A stretch of 64,000 bases of DNA, taken from contig NZ_CP084222.1 of assembly GCF_020268605.1 (NCBI RefSeq), forward strand, positions 1,054,001 through 1,118,000. Reading direction: 5' to 3'. The position numbers were made by a program, and so were the translations under genes. Of the stretch, positions 29,075 through 38,371 are shown one piece after another. Below the pieces are notes generated by a model, which saw only the letters and a list, made by a program, of their open reading frames with translations, ran no database searches and was not told where the DNA came from. The DNA comes from Arsenophonus apicola (lineage in GTDB: Bacteria > Pseudomonadota > Gammaproteobacteria > Enterobacterales > Enterobacteriaceae). Each line of letters starts with the position of its first letter. Position 1 is the stretch's first letter.

Positions 29075-30028
29075 ATGAGCTGGATTGAAAAGATTCTTAA
29101 TAAAAGCAATATTACCCAGACCCGTAAAGCGAGTATCCCAGAAGGGGTCTGGACAAAATGTGATAGCTGCGGGCAAGTGCTCTATCGTGCTGAATTAGAA
29201 AGTAATTTAGCCGTATGTCCAAAATGTGATCATCATATGCGTATTTCGGCCCGTCAACGTCTGGCTTCTTTTCTTGATGAAGGAACCACGGCAGAATTAG
29301 GTAGTGAATTAGAACCGAAAGATATTTTGAAATTTCGGGATTCAAAGAAATACAAAGATCGCATATCAGCGGCACAAAAAGCGACACATGAAAAAGATGC
29401 TTTAATTGTGATGAAAGGCACGCTTAAAGGTATGCCGGTTATCGCGGCAGCTTTTGAATTTGCTTTTATGGGTGGCTCAATGGCGTCGGTTGTTGGTGCA
29501 CGTTTTGTACGTGCGGTTGAGCAAGCACTGGAAGATAATTGTCCACTGGTTTGTTTTTCTGCCAGTGGTGGTGCTCGTATGCAAGAAGCATTAATGTCGT
29601 TGATGCAAATGGCAAAGACTAGTGCAGCACTGGCGAAGATGCAGGAGCGAGGGCTTCCCTATATTTCAGTACTTACCGATCCAACCATGGGTGGAGTATC
29701 AGCAAGTTTAGCCATGTTAGGGGATATTAATGTTGCCGAACCGAAAGCGCTAATTGGCTTTGCAGGGCCTCGAGTTATTGAGCAAACAGTACGTGAAAAA
29801 TTGCCAGCTGGTTTTCAACGTAGTGAATTTCTGATTGAAAAAGGCGCGATTGATATGATTGTCAGACGGCCTGAAATGCGGGATAAATTAGCTGAATTAC
29901 TGGCTATGTTAACTCATCAAACCGTTCAAGACGAAAGTCAAATCGATGTTATTACCTTAGTTGACGATGATCTGGAGCCACCCTATCGTGAGAAACCCGA
30001 AATTGATAACAAATCCGATCAAAAATGA
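29075..30028 (+). CDS. accD: Acetyl-CoA carboxylase carboxyltransferase beta subunit AccD
   Basis: Beta subunit of the carboxyltransferase that makes malonyl-CoA, the first committed step of fatty-acid synthesis. It has 317 residues. The N-terminal zinc ribbon has Cys29, Cys32, Cys48 and Cys51; the carboxyltransferase core includes FSASGGARMQEALMSLMQMA and DPTMGGVSASLAMLGD. AAAGG ribosome site. Followed by folC as in E. coli. Confidence 0.97.
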   Translation: MSWIEKILNKSNITQTRKASIPEGVWTKCDSCGQVLYRAELESNLAVCPKCDHHMRISARQRLASFLDEGTTAELGSELEPKDILKFRDSKKYKDRISAAQKATHEKDALIVMKGTLKGMPVIAAAFEFAFMGGSMASVVGARFVRAVEQALEDNCPLVCFSASGGARMQEALMSLMQMAKTSAALAKMQERGLPYISVLTDPTMGGVSASLAMLGDINVAEPKALIGFAGPRVIEQTVREKLPAGFQRSEFLIEKGAIDMIVRRPEMRDKLAELLAMLTHQTVQDESQIDVITLVDDDLEPPYREKPEIDNKSDQK

Positions 30029-30047
30029 CAATATATCTGATCCCTTG

Positions 30048-31334
30048 ATGATACCAGAGGCGTCTTCTTCTTTAGCCAGCTGGTTAACTTATTTAACCAA
30101 TCAGCATAGTAAAATTATCGATATGGGGTTGGAGCGAGTTGGTATCGTTGCTCGGCAATTGGATCTTTTGCATCCTGCACCGAAAGTGGTTACGGTTGCT
30201 GGAACAAATGGTAAAGGAACCACTTGCCATACACTGGAATCTATTTTAATTGAAGCCGGATTAAAAGTCGGCGTTTATAGCTCTCCACACCTGTTAGATT
30301 ATACAGAGCGTGTCAGGATCCAAGGTGAGACGTTGCCTGAAGAGGAGTTTTGCCGTGTTTTTGCTGATATTGAATCTAAACGCGGCACAACTACGCTGAC
30401 CTATTTTGAATATGGCACCTTAGCTGCGTTGCAATTATTTAAACAAGCTAAACTTGATGTGGTTATTTTAGAAGTCGGATTGGGTGGCCGGTTAGATGCA
30501 ACCAATATTGTGGATGCGAATATTGCTGCGATCACCAGTATTGCACTGGATCACATTGATTGGCTGGGTAGTGATCGTGAACAGATTGGCTATGAAAAAG
30601 CCGGAATTTTTCGTTCAGGGCGCTATGCGGTTGTGGGTGAGCCGGATATGCCAAAGTCGATTAATGAGGTAGCGCAAGCCGTTGGCGCAAAGTTATTTCG
30701 TTGTGGGGTAGATTGGCAATTTGCGCCACAAAATGATCATTGGGATTGGCAATCTCTTGAGCACAATTTTAAGCAGTTACCTTTGCCAAATGTCCCATTG
30801 GCCAATGCTGCCACAGCATTGGCAATTATTGATTGTTTAATCAAAGAGGGTGATGCCATTAGTCAGGCCATATCATTGCAGGCTATTCACCGGGGATTAA
30901 TCAAGGCAAAATTACCAGGCCGTTTTCAAATTATTAGCCAGCAACCTTGTGTAATTTTAGATGTTGCCCATAATCCTCATGCGGCGGCTTATTTAGCTGA
31001 TAGACTCTCTGGCTTGCCCAAACAGGAAAATACTAAAGTCCATGCTGTTGTTGCTATGTTAGCCGATAAAGATATAAAAAGTACTTTATCTTATCTGGCT
31101 CCTCAAGTTGATAAATGGTATCTCGCTTCATTAAGTGTCATACGCGGCGCTGGTGCTGAACAATTAGCACAATATGTTGATTCACCTTACCAATTTGATA
31201 CGGTTAAAGATGCCTGGTTGCAGGCCATGGCGGCAGCTAACGAACAGGATATTGTAGTGGTTTGTGGCTCGTTTCATACTGTCGCTGAAGTTATGGAACT
31301 GCAAACAAAAGAGGAAAGCTTAAGTGGCCAGTAA
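30048..31334 (+). CDS. folC: Bifunctional folylpolyglutamate / dihydrofolate synthase FolC
   Basis: Adds glutamate to dihydropteroate and to folates. The ATG at 30048 (MIPEASSSLASWLTYL; 428 residues) aligns with the E. coli N-terminus. A longer frame from 29961 would overlap accD by 68 bp, and neither start has a strong ribosome site. ATP site VAGTNGKGTTCHTLE, then YFEYGTLAAL, LEVGLGGRLDATN and DVAHNPHAA. The 3' end overlaps dedD by 11 bp. Confidence 0.94.
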   Translation: MIPEASSSLASWLTYLTNQHSKIIDMGLERVGIVARQLDLLHPAPKVVTVAGTNGKGTTCHTLESILIEAGLKVGVYSSPHLLDYTERVRIQGETLPEEEFCRVFADIESKRGTTTLTYFEYGTLAALQLFKQAKLDVVILEVGLGGRLDATNIVDANIAAITSIALDHIDWLGSDREQIGYEKAGIFRSGRYAVVGEPDMPKSINEVAQAVGAKLFRCGVDWQFAPQNDHWDWQSLEHNFKQLPLPNVPLANAATALAIIDCLIKEGDAISQAISLQAIHRGLIKAKLPGRFQIISQQPCVILDVAHNPHAAAYLADRLSGLPKQENTKVHAVVAMLADKDIKSTLSYLAPQVDKWYLASLSVIRGAGAEQLAQYVDSPYQFDTVKDAWLQAMAAANEQDIVVVCGSFHTVAEVMELQTKEESLSGQ

Positions 31335-31941
31335 GTTTCAAAACCGTTTGGTGGGAACGATTGTTATTGTTGCAGTTGGCGTTATTATATTACCGGTATT
31401 ATTGGATGGTAATAAGAAATATAATGAGACTGAATTTGCAGCGATCCCTTTGGTGCCTAAAGCCAGCGATGAATATGAAATTGAACCTATTGCGCCAATT
31501 AATCCTAAACCACTAGTGACACCTTCAGAAAGCGCTGCACAAGCAATGATTTCTGCAGCCATTTCTGATTCAAAAGCCAAAATAGCAGATAGCCAGTCCA
31601 CTCAACAACAAACAAAATCAAAAGCCGCAGCCAAAGTTGAAAAATCAGCGTTGGAGCCAGAACAAAATACTAAATCGAATGAGAAAACCCAAGCGCCACA
31701 GGGACGGGCTTATGTCATTCAATTGGGCGTATTGAAAAATGCAGCAAAAGTGGAAGAGATTATTGCCAGATTACGTTTATCTGGCTATCAGGTCTACACT
31801 GAACCCACAATACCGGTTAATGGTCAATTGACACGAATTTTTATTGGCCCGAATGCGTCGAGAGAAAAATTGCAGTCCAGTTTGCCGGAATTGAAAGATT
31901 TAACCGGCTTACAAGGTCAAATACGCAGTTATAAACCTTAA
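31324..31941 (+). CDS. dedD: Cell-division SPOR-domain protein DedD
   Basis: Inner-membrane division protein; its C-terminal SPOR domain binds denuded septal peptidoglycan. It has 205 residues from a GTG start. One N-terminal membrane segment (about residues 8-27, LVGTIVIVAVGVIILPVLL), a low-complexity Ala/Lys/Gln-rich periplasmic linker (about 60-130), then SPOR (AYVIQLGVLKNAAKVEEIIARL to the end). Confidence 0.95.
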   Translation: MASKFQNRLVGTIVIVAVGVIILPVLLDGNKKYNETEFAAIPLVPKASDEYEIEPIAPINPKPLVTPSESAAQAMISAAISDSKAKIADSQSTQQQTKSKAAAKVEKSALEPEQNTKSNEKTQAPQGRAYVIQLGVLKNAAKVEEIIARLRLSGYQVYTEPTIPVNGQLTRIFIGPNASREKLQSSLPELKDLTGLQGQIRSYKP

Positions 31942-32001
31942 AGTGGGTATGTACTAATAGACAAAACATATTAATACTAATCGATTATATTAATTATTTA
32001 C

Positions 32002-32037
32002 GCGGCGATGATGATTTATCTTTTCGCCGCAACTTTT
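32002..32037 (+). terminator. Terminator after dedD
   Basis: 7-bp GC-rich stem GCGGCGA / TCGCCGC with a 15-nt loop, followed by AACTTTTT. It lies 60 bp after the dedD stop and before the cvpA promoter. Confidence 0.65.
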
Positions 32038-32061
32038 TGCGGCTTTTCAGCAAAATATCTA

Positions 32062-32077
32062 ACGCAAACGTTTTCGT
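32062..32077 (+). promoter_or_regulatory. PurR operator of cvpA-purF
   Basis: ACGCAAACGTTTTCGT differs at one position from the palindromic PurR consensus ACGCAAACGTTTGCGT. It lies 55 bp before cvpA, as in E. coli, where PurR with hypoxanthine or guanine represses this operon. Confidence 0.88.
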
Positions 32078-32131
32078 TTTCTGCTAGAATGCGTTCGACC
32101 ATGCTGAATGTTTAATTTTTGGATTAAAATT

Positions 32132-32635
32132 ATGGTTTGGATTGATTACGCTATTATTGCCATTATTGGTTTTTCTGCTTTAGTTAGTTTAATTCGTGGT
32201 TTTGTACGAGAAGCTTTGTCTCTGATTACCTGGGGTTGTGCTTTTTTTGTTGCTAGCCAATTCTATTCTTATCTGGCGACTTATCTGACTCGTTTTGACG
32301 ATCCGCTGATCAGAAATGGTATTGCCATTGCGATCTTATTTATCGCAACGTTAATTGTAGGTGCTGTAGTCAATTATGTGATTAGTTCGTTAGTTGAGAG
32401 AACTGGATTATCAGGTACAGATCGTGTGTTAGGCGTCTGTTTTGGCGTATTGCGCGGTATATTAATTGTGTCGGCAATTTTGTTTTTTCTAGATACTTTT
32501 ACACCCCTGCCAAAAAGTGAAGATTGGCAACGTTCTGAATTGATACCCCAATTTAGTCATATTATTAGATGGTTTTTTGATTATTTAAAAAATGCATCAA
32601 GTTTTTTACCGGAAAGTATTACTCCGCTTGGCTGA
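32132..32635 (+). CDS. cvpA: Membrane protein CvpA (colicin V production)
   Basis: Small inner-membrane protein, 167 residues from ATG 32132 (MVWIDYAIIAII), the E. coli start; an in-frame ATG at 32108 is less likely. Four hydrophobic segments; conserved IRGFVREALSLITWG and GTDRVLGVCFGVLRG. First gene of the PurR-controlled cvpA-purF-ubiX run. Its own function is unclear (required for colicin V production in E. coli). Confidence 0.94.
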   Translation: MVWIDYAIIAIIGFSALVSLIRGFVREALSLITWGCAFFVASQFYSYLATYLTRFDDPLIRNGIAIAILFIATLIVGAVVNYVISSLVERTGLSGTDRVLGVCFGVLRGILIVSAILFFLDTFTPLPKSEDWQRSELIPQFSHIIRWFFDYLKNASSFLPESITPLG

Positions 32636-32649
32636 TGAGGAAAAAGTAG

Positions 32650-34161
32650 ATGTGCGGTATTGTCGGTATTGCTGGTTTCACACCAGTTAACCAATCAATT
32701 TATGATGCGCTAACAGTGCTTCAGCATCGTGGGCAAGATGCTGCAGGTATTGCGACGATTGATGAAAATAAGCAATTTCGTCTACGTAAATCAAATGGCT
32801 TAGTAAAAGATGTGTTTGCTGCTCGCCATATGCTACGTTTGCGGGGCAAAATGGGGATTGGCCATGTGCGTTACCCAACCGCCGGTAGCTCCAGCGCTTC
32901 CGAAGCACAACCTTTTTATGTTAATTCACCTTTTGGCATTACATTAACCCATAATGGTAATTTGACTAATGCACATGAATTAAGAAAAACGCTATTTGAA
33001 ACGGCCCGTCGTCATGTAAATACTTCTTCTGATTCAGAAATCCTACTCAATGTCCTGGCTCATGAACTGGATCAATTTGCTCATTTTCCCCTGACAGCAG
33101 AAAATATTTTTACTGCTATTGGTGCAATGCATAACAAAGTTCGCGGTGCTTATGCTTGTGTTGCGATGATTATTGGTCATGGTTTAGTGGCGTTTCGTGA
33201 CCCGTTTGGTATTCGCCCTTTGGTGCTTGGTAAGCGCACATTGGAAGGCGGCCAAAATGAGTATATGGTTGCTTCGGAAAGTGTCGCTTTAGATACCCTT
33301 GGTTTTGAATTTTTGCGTGATGTAGCACCAGGGGAAGCAATTTATATTACTGAACAGGGGCAACTTTTTTCCCGTCAATGTGCAGAAAATCCACAGCTAA
33401 CCCCTTGTCTATTTGAGTTTGTCTATTTAGCCAGACCCGATTCTTTTATTGATAAAATATCGGTTAATAAAGCTCGTTTGCGGATGGGGCAAAAATTGGG
33501 TGCCAAAATTGCTCGCCAATGGCAGGATTTGGATATTGATGTTGTGATCCCCATCCCTGAAACTTCTTGTGATAGCGCGCTAGAAATCGCCTATATTTTG
33601 GGTAAACCTTATCGCCAAGGATTTGTTAAAAATCGTTATGTGGGGCGCACTTTTATCATGCCGGGGCAGCAAGAGCGACGTAAGTCGGTACGTCGTAAGC
33701 TGAATGTTAATCGAGCCGAATTCCGCGATAAAAATGTTTTATTAGTGGATGATTCTATTGTGCGCGGAACCACTTCTGAACAGATTGTTGAGTTAGCGCG
33801 CGAAGCAGGAGCTAAAAAGGTCTATTTTGCTTCGGCATCACCAGAAGTTCGTTTCCCCAATGTGTATGGCATTGATATGCCGTCGGCTAATGAGTTGATT
33901 GCCCATGGGCGTGAAGTGGATGAAATTCGTCAACTTATTGGTGCCGATGATTTAATTTTCCAGGATCTTTCTGATTTAATTGCCGCTGTTAGAGAGGAAA
34001 ATCCAGATATTTCCACTTTCGAAAGTTCGGTCTTTAATGGTATTTATGTCACGAAAGATATTGATCAAACTTATCTGGACTATCTGGAAAATCTCCGTAA
34101 GGATGATCAATTAAAAGAACATAATGAAATTGAAAATTTAGAAATTTACAATGAAGGCTAA
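32650..34161 (+). CDS. purF: Amidophosphoribosyltransferase PurF
   Basis: First committed enzyme of purine synthesis (PRPP plus glutamine to phosphoribosylamine). It has 503 residues starting MCGIVGIAG, with Cys2 the glutaminase nucleophile after Met removal. The PRPP-binding motif is VLLVDDSIVRGTTSEQ (about 361-376). Intact. Fourteen bases after cvpA, under the same PurR operator. Confidence 0.97.
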   Translation: MCGIVGIAGFTPVNQSIYDALTVLQHRGQDAAGIATIDENKQFRLRKSNGLVKDVFAARHMLRLRGKMGIGHVRYPTAGSSSASEAQPFYVNSPFGITLTHNGNLTNAHELRKTLFETARRHVNTSSDSEILLNVLAHELDQFAHFPLTAENIFTAIGAMHNKVRGAYACVAMIIGHGLVAFRDPFGIRPLVLGKRTLEGGQNEYMVASESVALDTLGFEFLRDVAPGEAIYITEQGQLFSRQCAENPQLTPCLFEFVYLARPDSFIDKISVNKARLRMGQKLGAKIARQWQDLDIDVVIPIPETSCDSALEIAYILGKPYRQGFVKNRYVGRTFIMPGQQERRKSVRRKLNVNRAEFRDKNVLLVDDSIVRGTTSEQIVELAREAGAKKVYFASASPEVRFPNVYGIDMPSANELIAHGREVDEIRQLIGADDLIFQDLSDLIAAVREENPDISTFESSVFNGIYVTKDIDQTYLDYLENLRKDDQLKEHNEIENLEIYNEG

Positions 34162-34182
34162 TTTGTTGTTATATTTTGAATT

Positions 34183-34230
34183 TAGACTTCATCGGATATC
34201 GTTAAGCCTACAGTAGTGAAGTCTATTTTA
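34183..34230 (+). terminator. Hairpin between purF and ubiX
   Basis: 9-bp inverted repeat TAGACTTCA / TGAAGTCTA with a 25-nt loop, then TTTTAT. It lies 21 bp after the purF stop; it may be an attenuating terminator or RNA processing site, since ubiX follows at 34250. Confidence 0.5.
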
Positions 34231-34249
34231 TCGTTATTATTGAGCAAAA

Positions 34250-34825
34250 ATGATGCAGAGAATAATTATCGGACTCACAGGCGCCAGTGGTGCGATTTAT
34301 GGTATTCGATTACTTGAAGTTTTACGTTCTGTTGCTGACGTTGAAACCCATTTAATTGTTAGCGCAGCCGCCAAGCAGACGTTAGCATTGGAAACCACTT
34401 ATAGTCTACGTGATGTTCAAGCAATGGCTGATGTTGTTTATGATAATAGGGATATTGCTGCGGCCATTTCTTCAGGTTCATTTATTACTTCCGGTATGAT
34501 TATTATGCCGTGCTCAATAAAAACCTTATCTGGTATTGCTAATAGTTACAACGATACCTTAATTGCGCGCGCGGCTGATGTGATTTTGAAAGAGAAGCGT
34601 AAATTGATTTTGGGTGTCAGAGAAACACCTTTACATCTAGGCCATTTGAGATTAATGATGAATGTTATAGAGATTGGTGCGATAATTTTTCCACCGATGC
34701 CAGCTTTTTATCATCAGCCCCAAACAATACAGGATATTGTCGATCAAACTGTCAATCGTGTATTAGATCAGTATGGTATCACTTTACCCCAAACTTTGTT
34801 TACTCGCTGGCAGAATGTTAAGTAA
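34250..34825 (+). CDS. ubiX: Flavin prenyltransferase UbiX
   Basis: Makes the prenylated FMN cofactor used by UbiD in ubiquinone synthesis. It has 191 residues; the start may be either of the two adjacent ATGs. The FMN site is GLTGASGAIYGIRLLE; SSGSFITSGMIIMPCSIKTL and RETPLHLGHLRLM are also family blocks. The 3' end overlaps yfcH by 8 bp in convergent orientation. Confidence 0.96.
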   Translation: MMQRIIIGLTGASGAIYGIRLLEVLRSVADVETHLIVSAAAKQTLALETTYSLRDVQAMADVVYDNRDIAAAISSGSFITSGMIIMPCSIKTLSGIANSYNDTLIARAADVILKEKRKLILGVRETPLHLGHLRLMMNVIEIGAIIFPPMPAFYHQPQTIQDIVDQTVNRVLDQYGITLPQTLFTRWQNVK

Positions 34826-35744
34826 TTGTCTCTTCGGATGAAGTTAGTAGTAATGATTCTAGCGCTTCTTTTAGGTCAACATAGTGAAATTTAAATCCAG
34901 CTTCTTCAAGCCGCTTTGGAATAGCTTGCTGTCCACCTAACATTAATGCAGCGGATTCTCCCATAATCGATTTAATAACAAATTCTGGCGTTCTAATCAG
35001 TGCTGGGCGATTAAGAACTTCAGCCAGGATGGCACTGAACTGATCATTATGAACGGGATAAGGCGATGTAATATTAAACGCGCCAGATAATGTTGGCGTC
35101 TCAAGTAGGTAAAAGATAGCATTGATCACGTCATCAAAATGGATCCAGGGAATATATTGTTTGCCTTTGCCTATTGGCCCGCCTAACCCGGCTTTAAATA
35201 TTGGTAACAACTTCTTCAGTACACCGCCCTCTTTTGCCAGTACGACTCCGGTTCGTAGCAAACAAACACGTGTTTTATCACTTTCGGCTTGTAATGCCAA
35301 GGATTCCCATTTTTGGCATAGCTGGTTAGTGAATTCGGCATGAGGTATATCAGATTCAGTAACAACGGTTTGTCCCTGATCACCATAAAAGCCAACCGCT
35401 GAGCCAGAAATAAATGTTTTTGCTGGTTTTTTGCTAGCCTTAATCAGTTGGCTTAAGCGTTCGGTCATTTTCCAGCGGCTTTCACACAGAATTATTTTTT
35501 GTTCTTTAGTCCAAGGTTTATTTGCAATTGGCTCACCGGCAAGATTAATAATGGCATCAAAGCCATCAAGGTTATCAATTTCATTTAAGTTTGTCAGGCA
35601 ATCAACATGTCGACCAAATAGGGTGTATACTTTTTGACATGATCGGCTCAAGACGGTGATGGCATGTGAATGCATCACAAGTTTTTGTACCAAACGCGAG
35701 CCAATTAAACCTGTACTACCAGTAATAAAAATCCGCATTATCAC
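34818..35744 (-). CDS. yfcH: Epimerase family protein YfcH (TIGR01777-type)
   Basis: 308-residue SDR-like protein with the nucleotide motif FITGSTGLIGSRLV at the N-terminus, a YxxxK-like region replaced by SGSAVGFYGDQG as in the family, and a C-terminal DUF1731-type tail (LGGQQAIPKRLEEAGFKF). Biochemical role unknown. Convergent overlap with ubiX. Confidence 0.92.
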   Translation of the reverse strand: MIMRIFITGSTGLIGSRLVQKLVMHSHAITVLSRSCQKVYTLFGRHVDCLTNLNEIDNLDGFDAIINLAGEPIANKPWTKEQKIILCESRWKMTERLSQLIKASKKPAKTFISGSAVGFYGDQGQTVVTESDIPHAEFTNQLCQKWESLALQAESDKTRVCLLRTGVVLAKEGGVLKKLLPIFKAGLGGPIGKGKQYIPWIHFDDVINAIFYLLETPTLSGAFNITSPYPVHNDQFSAILAEVLNRPALIRTPEFVIKSIMGESAALMLGGQQAIPKRLEEAGFKFHYVDLKEALESLLLTSSEETIT

Positions 35745-36607
35745 TCCGTGGTTTTCATTTACGTTATAAGTAACTATAGCATTGATATTTAAAGAAACAG
35801 CAGATAATTAGACTGAGGTTATAATCAATAAACTGGCCAGAAAAATGATTGCCAATTTATTATTTTATAAAAACTTAGCCAAAATTGGTTAATTAATAAT
35901 ATTTGTGTGGCTAATATTAATTTTTAGTTAGTTTATTGGTTAATTAAAACTAATACAAATTAAATAGTAAGTTTTCTAATAATAGTTTATTCATATATCT
36001 TATGAAACTATTAAATCAATGTTTAAAATCATATTATACAAGTTTATTTATTTTAATTTTTCATGAAAAGAGATTTATATTCATGAATAAACTAATTGTA
36101 AAAACAACCTGTTATTTTACAAATTGTTAGTATATAAACAATGAAATTAAAGAGATAGTATCGATATATTCAAACAATATTTTATTAATTATTGTTGATA
36201 TTGTTTATTATTTATAAAAATAACTCTGATTATAGATAAAAGTAATTAATATTGAAATAGATAATATATTTCAGTCATTTTTTGTCGTTTATTTAGCGGC
36301 TAAAAGGAGTCTATTTTTTTTTATATTTTACTAAATTAGCGCTTATTATCATTTTATTACGGTTATAAAATTTATAGATGTGATTTTATGCCTATTTGTT
36401 TATTTCATCTATCATCGACGGTAACGGTAAGGGCTTTTGTATCTGCTAATAACAGACTATGATTATTTAGGCTGTAGTTAAAAAATGTAGTGCGGAAAGT
36501 GCGCAGATGGCTATTTAAGTTTGAGACTTGGTTTGCATCAAAATGTTACTGAGTTTAGACTCAAGTAAATAGATTGATGACCGCTTAATAATGAGAAAGG
36601 TTTTAAG
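35745..36607. other. Long AT-rich gene-free stretch between yfcH and yfcD
   Basis: 860 bp of very AT-rich DNA without a believable reading frame on either strand. In E. coli this interval carries folX and yfcG/F/E, so it may be the eroded remains of lost genes, but I cannot recognise any protein fragment in it. The last ~70 bp hold the yfcD leader. Confidence 0.6.
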
Positions 36608-37162
36608 ATGGGGCAAGTAATAAGCGAAGTAGTTGATGCAGAATGGATTGATATTGTTGACGATAAAAATAAAGTCATTGCCCAGGCAACACGCCAGCAG
36701 ATGAGAGCGGAGAATTTACGTCATCGAGCGGCGTATATTATTGTACATGATGGTATGGGCAAAATTTTAGTTCAACGTCGTACTGAGATAAAAGATATTT
36801 ACCCTGGTTTACTGGACGCCACCGCTGGTGGGGTGGTAAACCAAGGTGAAAGTATGTTGGCTGCTGCACGCCGAGAAGCAGAAGAAGAGTTGGGAATTGC
36901 CGACGTACCTTTCGCTGAGCATGGACTTTTTTATTATGAAACCCCTAAATGTCGGGTATGGGGCGGCTTATTTAGTTGTGTTAGTCATGGCCCTTTTGCT
37001 TTACAGGAAACGGAAGTGGAATCGGTTTTTTGGTTAACATCAGAAGAAATTCATGCCCGCAGTCATGAATTTACGCCCGACTCGCTAAAAGCCGTGTCAC
37101 TTTGGTTAGCGCGCAATAACAATGAGTTGCAAAAGACTAAGTTATGCCAGAAGGTTGATTAG
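36608..37162 (+). CDS. yfcD: Nudix hydrolase YfcD
   Basis: Cytosolic Nudix hydrolase of unsettled substrate. It has 184 residues. The Nudix box is complete: GVVNQGESMLAAARREAEEELGI (G-x5-E-x7-R-E-x-x-E-E-x-G, about residues 80-100). GAGAAAGG precedes the ATG. It is the last backbone gene before the Tc island; in E. coli it lies near pta. Confidence 0.93.
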   Translation: MGQVISEVVDAEWIDIVDDKNKVIAQATRQQMRAENLRHRAAYIIVHDGMGKILVQRRTEIKDIYPGLLDATAGGVVNQGESMLAAARREAEEELGIADVPFAEHGLFYYETPKCRVWGGLFSCVSHGPFALQETEVESVFWLTSEEIHARSHEFTPDSLKAVSLWLARNNNELQKTKLCQKVD

Positions 37163-37500
37163 CGATTAGTTAGCAACTTTTACATCATGATATAGAACAA
37201 TAAAAATAAGTTTTAATTAGCAGTAATCTATCAATTTTTATTGACAATATATTGTAATATTATTTGGCAAGAAATTTTTATGTTTTCTTTTCCATATGCT
37301 AGTAAATCATGACGCCATAGTCGCTAAAACAGACAAGACACTCAGACACCATATTCTGCTGCCAGGAGGCAAATTTTTTGCAATCGGTTTTTATTGATCA
37401 TATTCGGATTATATTTTAGTCACGTCAAGGTTATTTTTTGTTCATATTGGTGATAGTATTGCCATACAGATACTATGGTAAACAACAAGGAAGTTGTCCT
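37163..37500. other. Left boundary spacer of the Tc island
   Basis: About 340 bp, AT-rich at first, less so near 37300-37380. No gene or recognisable insertion-sequence end seen. An AAGGAAG-like ribosome site lies at its right end in front of the exported protein. Confidence 0.4.
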
Positions 37501-38127
37501 ATGAAAAATAAAATGACTGCTGTAATGATGCTGGCTGCGACAGCAATTAGCAGTACTGTGCAAGCCAGTGATATAAATATGTGGCGTGAACCTGCACCGG
37601 TTGTCAAAGAAGGTAAATTTTTCTCCGTTATTCAGGACCGAGGAACTTTGCAAAAGGCGGTTAAAAGTAGCAATAACGAATTTCTTTTTTCAGAAAAAGG
37701 TGCTGGCGTTAAGCCGCTGGTACTCATCGGCTCAACTGTGGAGATTTTTGAATATCTGAAAAAAAATGAAACCTGTGGCATCGAAAACCATCTACAGGAA
37801 ATCCCTGAAATATACATGGGTATCACAAGCTACATACCGCGCAAACGTTTTAGTGGACTTTTCCCGTTGCAGGATTTTTTAGTTCAAACCCTTGAGCAGG
37901 TGCTTAAATTTGTACCTGCCGGGACAGTTATTACCGATGCAGCGGGTATTCCTGCGGATCTAAAAGAACTTTACAGCATTACAAATTCGTTAAATAGTAA
38001 AGAAAAATCTGATGGTGATATACTCTACGTAAAATTTAGTTATCTTCCAGAAGATGGAATGCAAAAAATTGGTAGTCGTTCGGTTAGTTTTGGTCGTGTA
38101 TTATATTTGATGCAGAATAAAAATTAA
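37501..38127 (+). CDS. Unknown exported protein
   Basis: Not recognised. The ATG at 37501 gives 208 residues and a clear signal peptide (MKNKMTAVMMLAATAISS, cleavage near VQA-S); the frame extends 63 bases upstream but that part does not look coding. The mature protein has one cysteine, no internal membrane segment and a Gly/Ser-rich middle (LVLIGSTVEIFEYLKK). It lies beside the Tc toxin operon, convergent with tcB, so it may be part of the same acquired island. An accessory role in toxin release is only a guess. Confidence 0.7.
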   Translation: MKNKMTAVMMLAATAISSTVQASDINMWREPAPVVKEGKFFSVIQDRGTLQKAVKSSNNEFLFSEKGAGVKPLVLIGSTVEIFEYLKKNETCGIENHLQEIPEIYMGITSYIPRKRFSGLFPLQDFLVQTLEQVLKFVPAGTVITDAAGIPADLKELYSITNSLNSKEKSDGDILYVKFSYLPEDGMQKIGSRSVSFGRVLYLMQNKN

Positions 38128-38317
38128 CAGTCGGGTCTGTTAAAAGTAATAAAAATGGCGTTTAGGGTTAGGAAAATTAAAAATCTGTTTTATAACTATC
38201 CTGACCATGAATGTTATTGCCACGCTACCAATGATAGTAAACCGTCTGCTGGGGAATTCGCGCCCACTGGCGCCAAAGTGCTATCTTATCCATGAATATC
38301 GTATTACCAGGTAAGTG

Positions 38318-38355
38318 ATAGCATATTATCTTTTTTATTTTAGATAATATGCTAT
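38318..38355. terminator. Long hairpin between the exported protein gene and tcB
   Basis: Perfect 14-bp inverted repeat ATAGCATATTATCT / AGATAATATGCTAT with a 10-nt T-rich loop, midway between two convergent genes. No clear T run after either arm, so it may act as a bidirectional terminator or as an RNA-stabilising stem. Confidence 0.55.
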
Positions 38356-38371
38356 TGGTTTGAAAAAATGA

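Noticed and set aside
29112..29387. 91-codon minus-strand frame inside accD
   Set aside because: Antisense to the zinc ribbon and core of AccD; no independent evidence.
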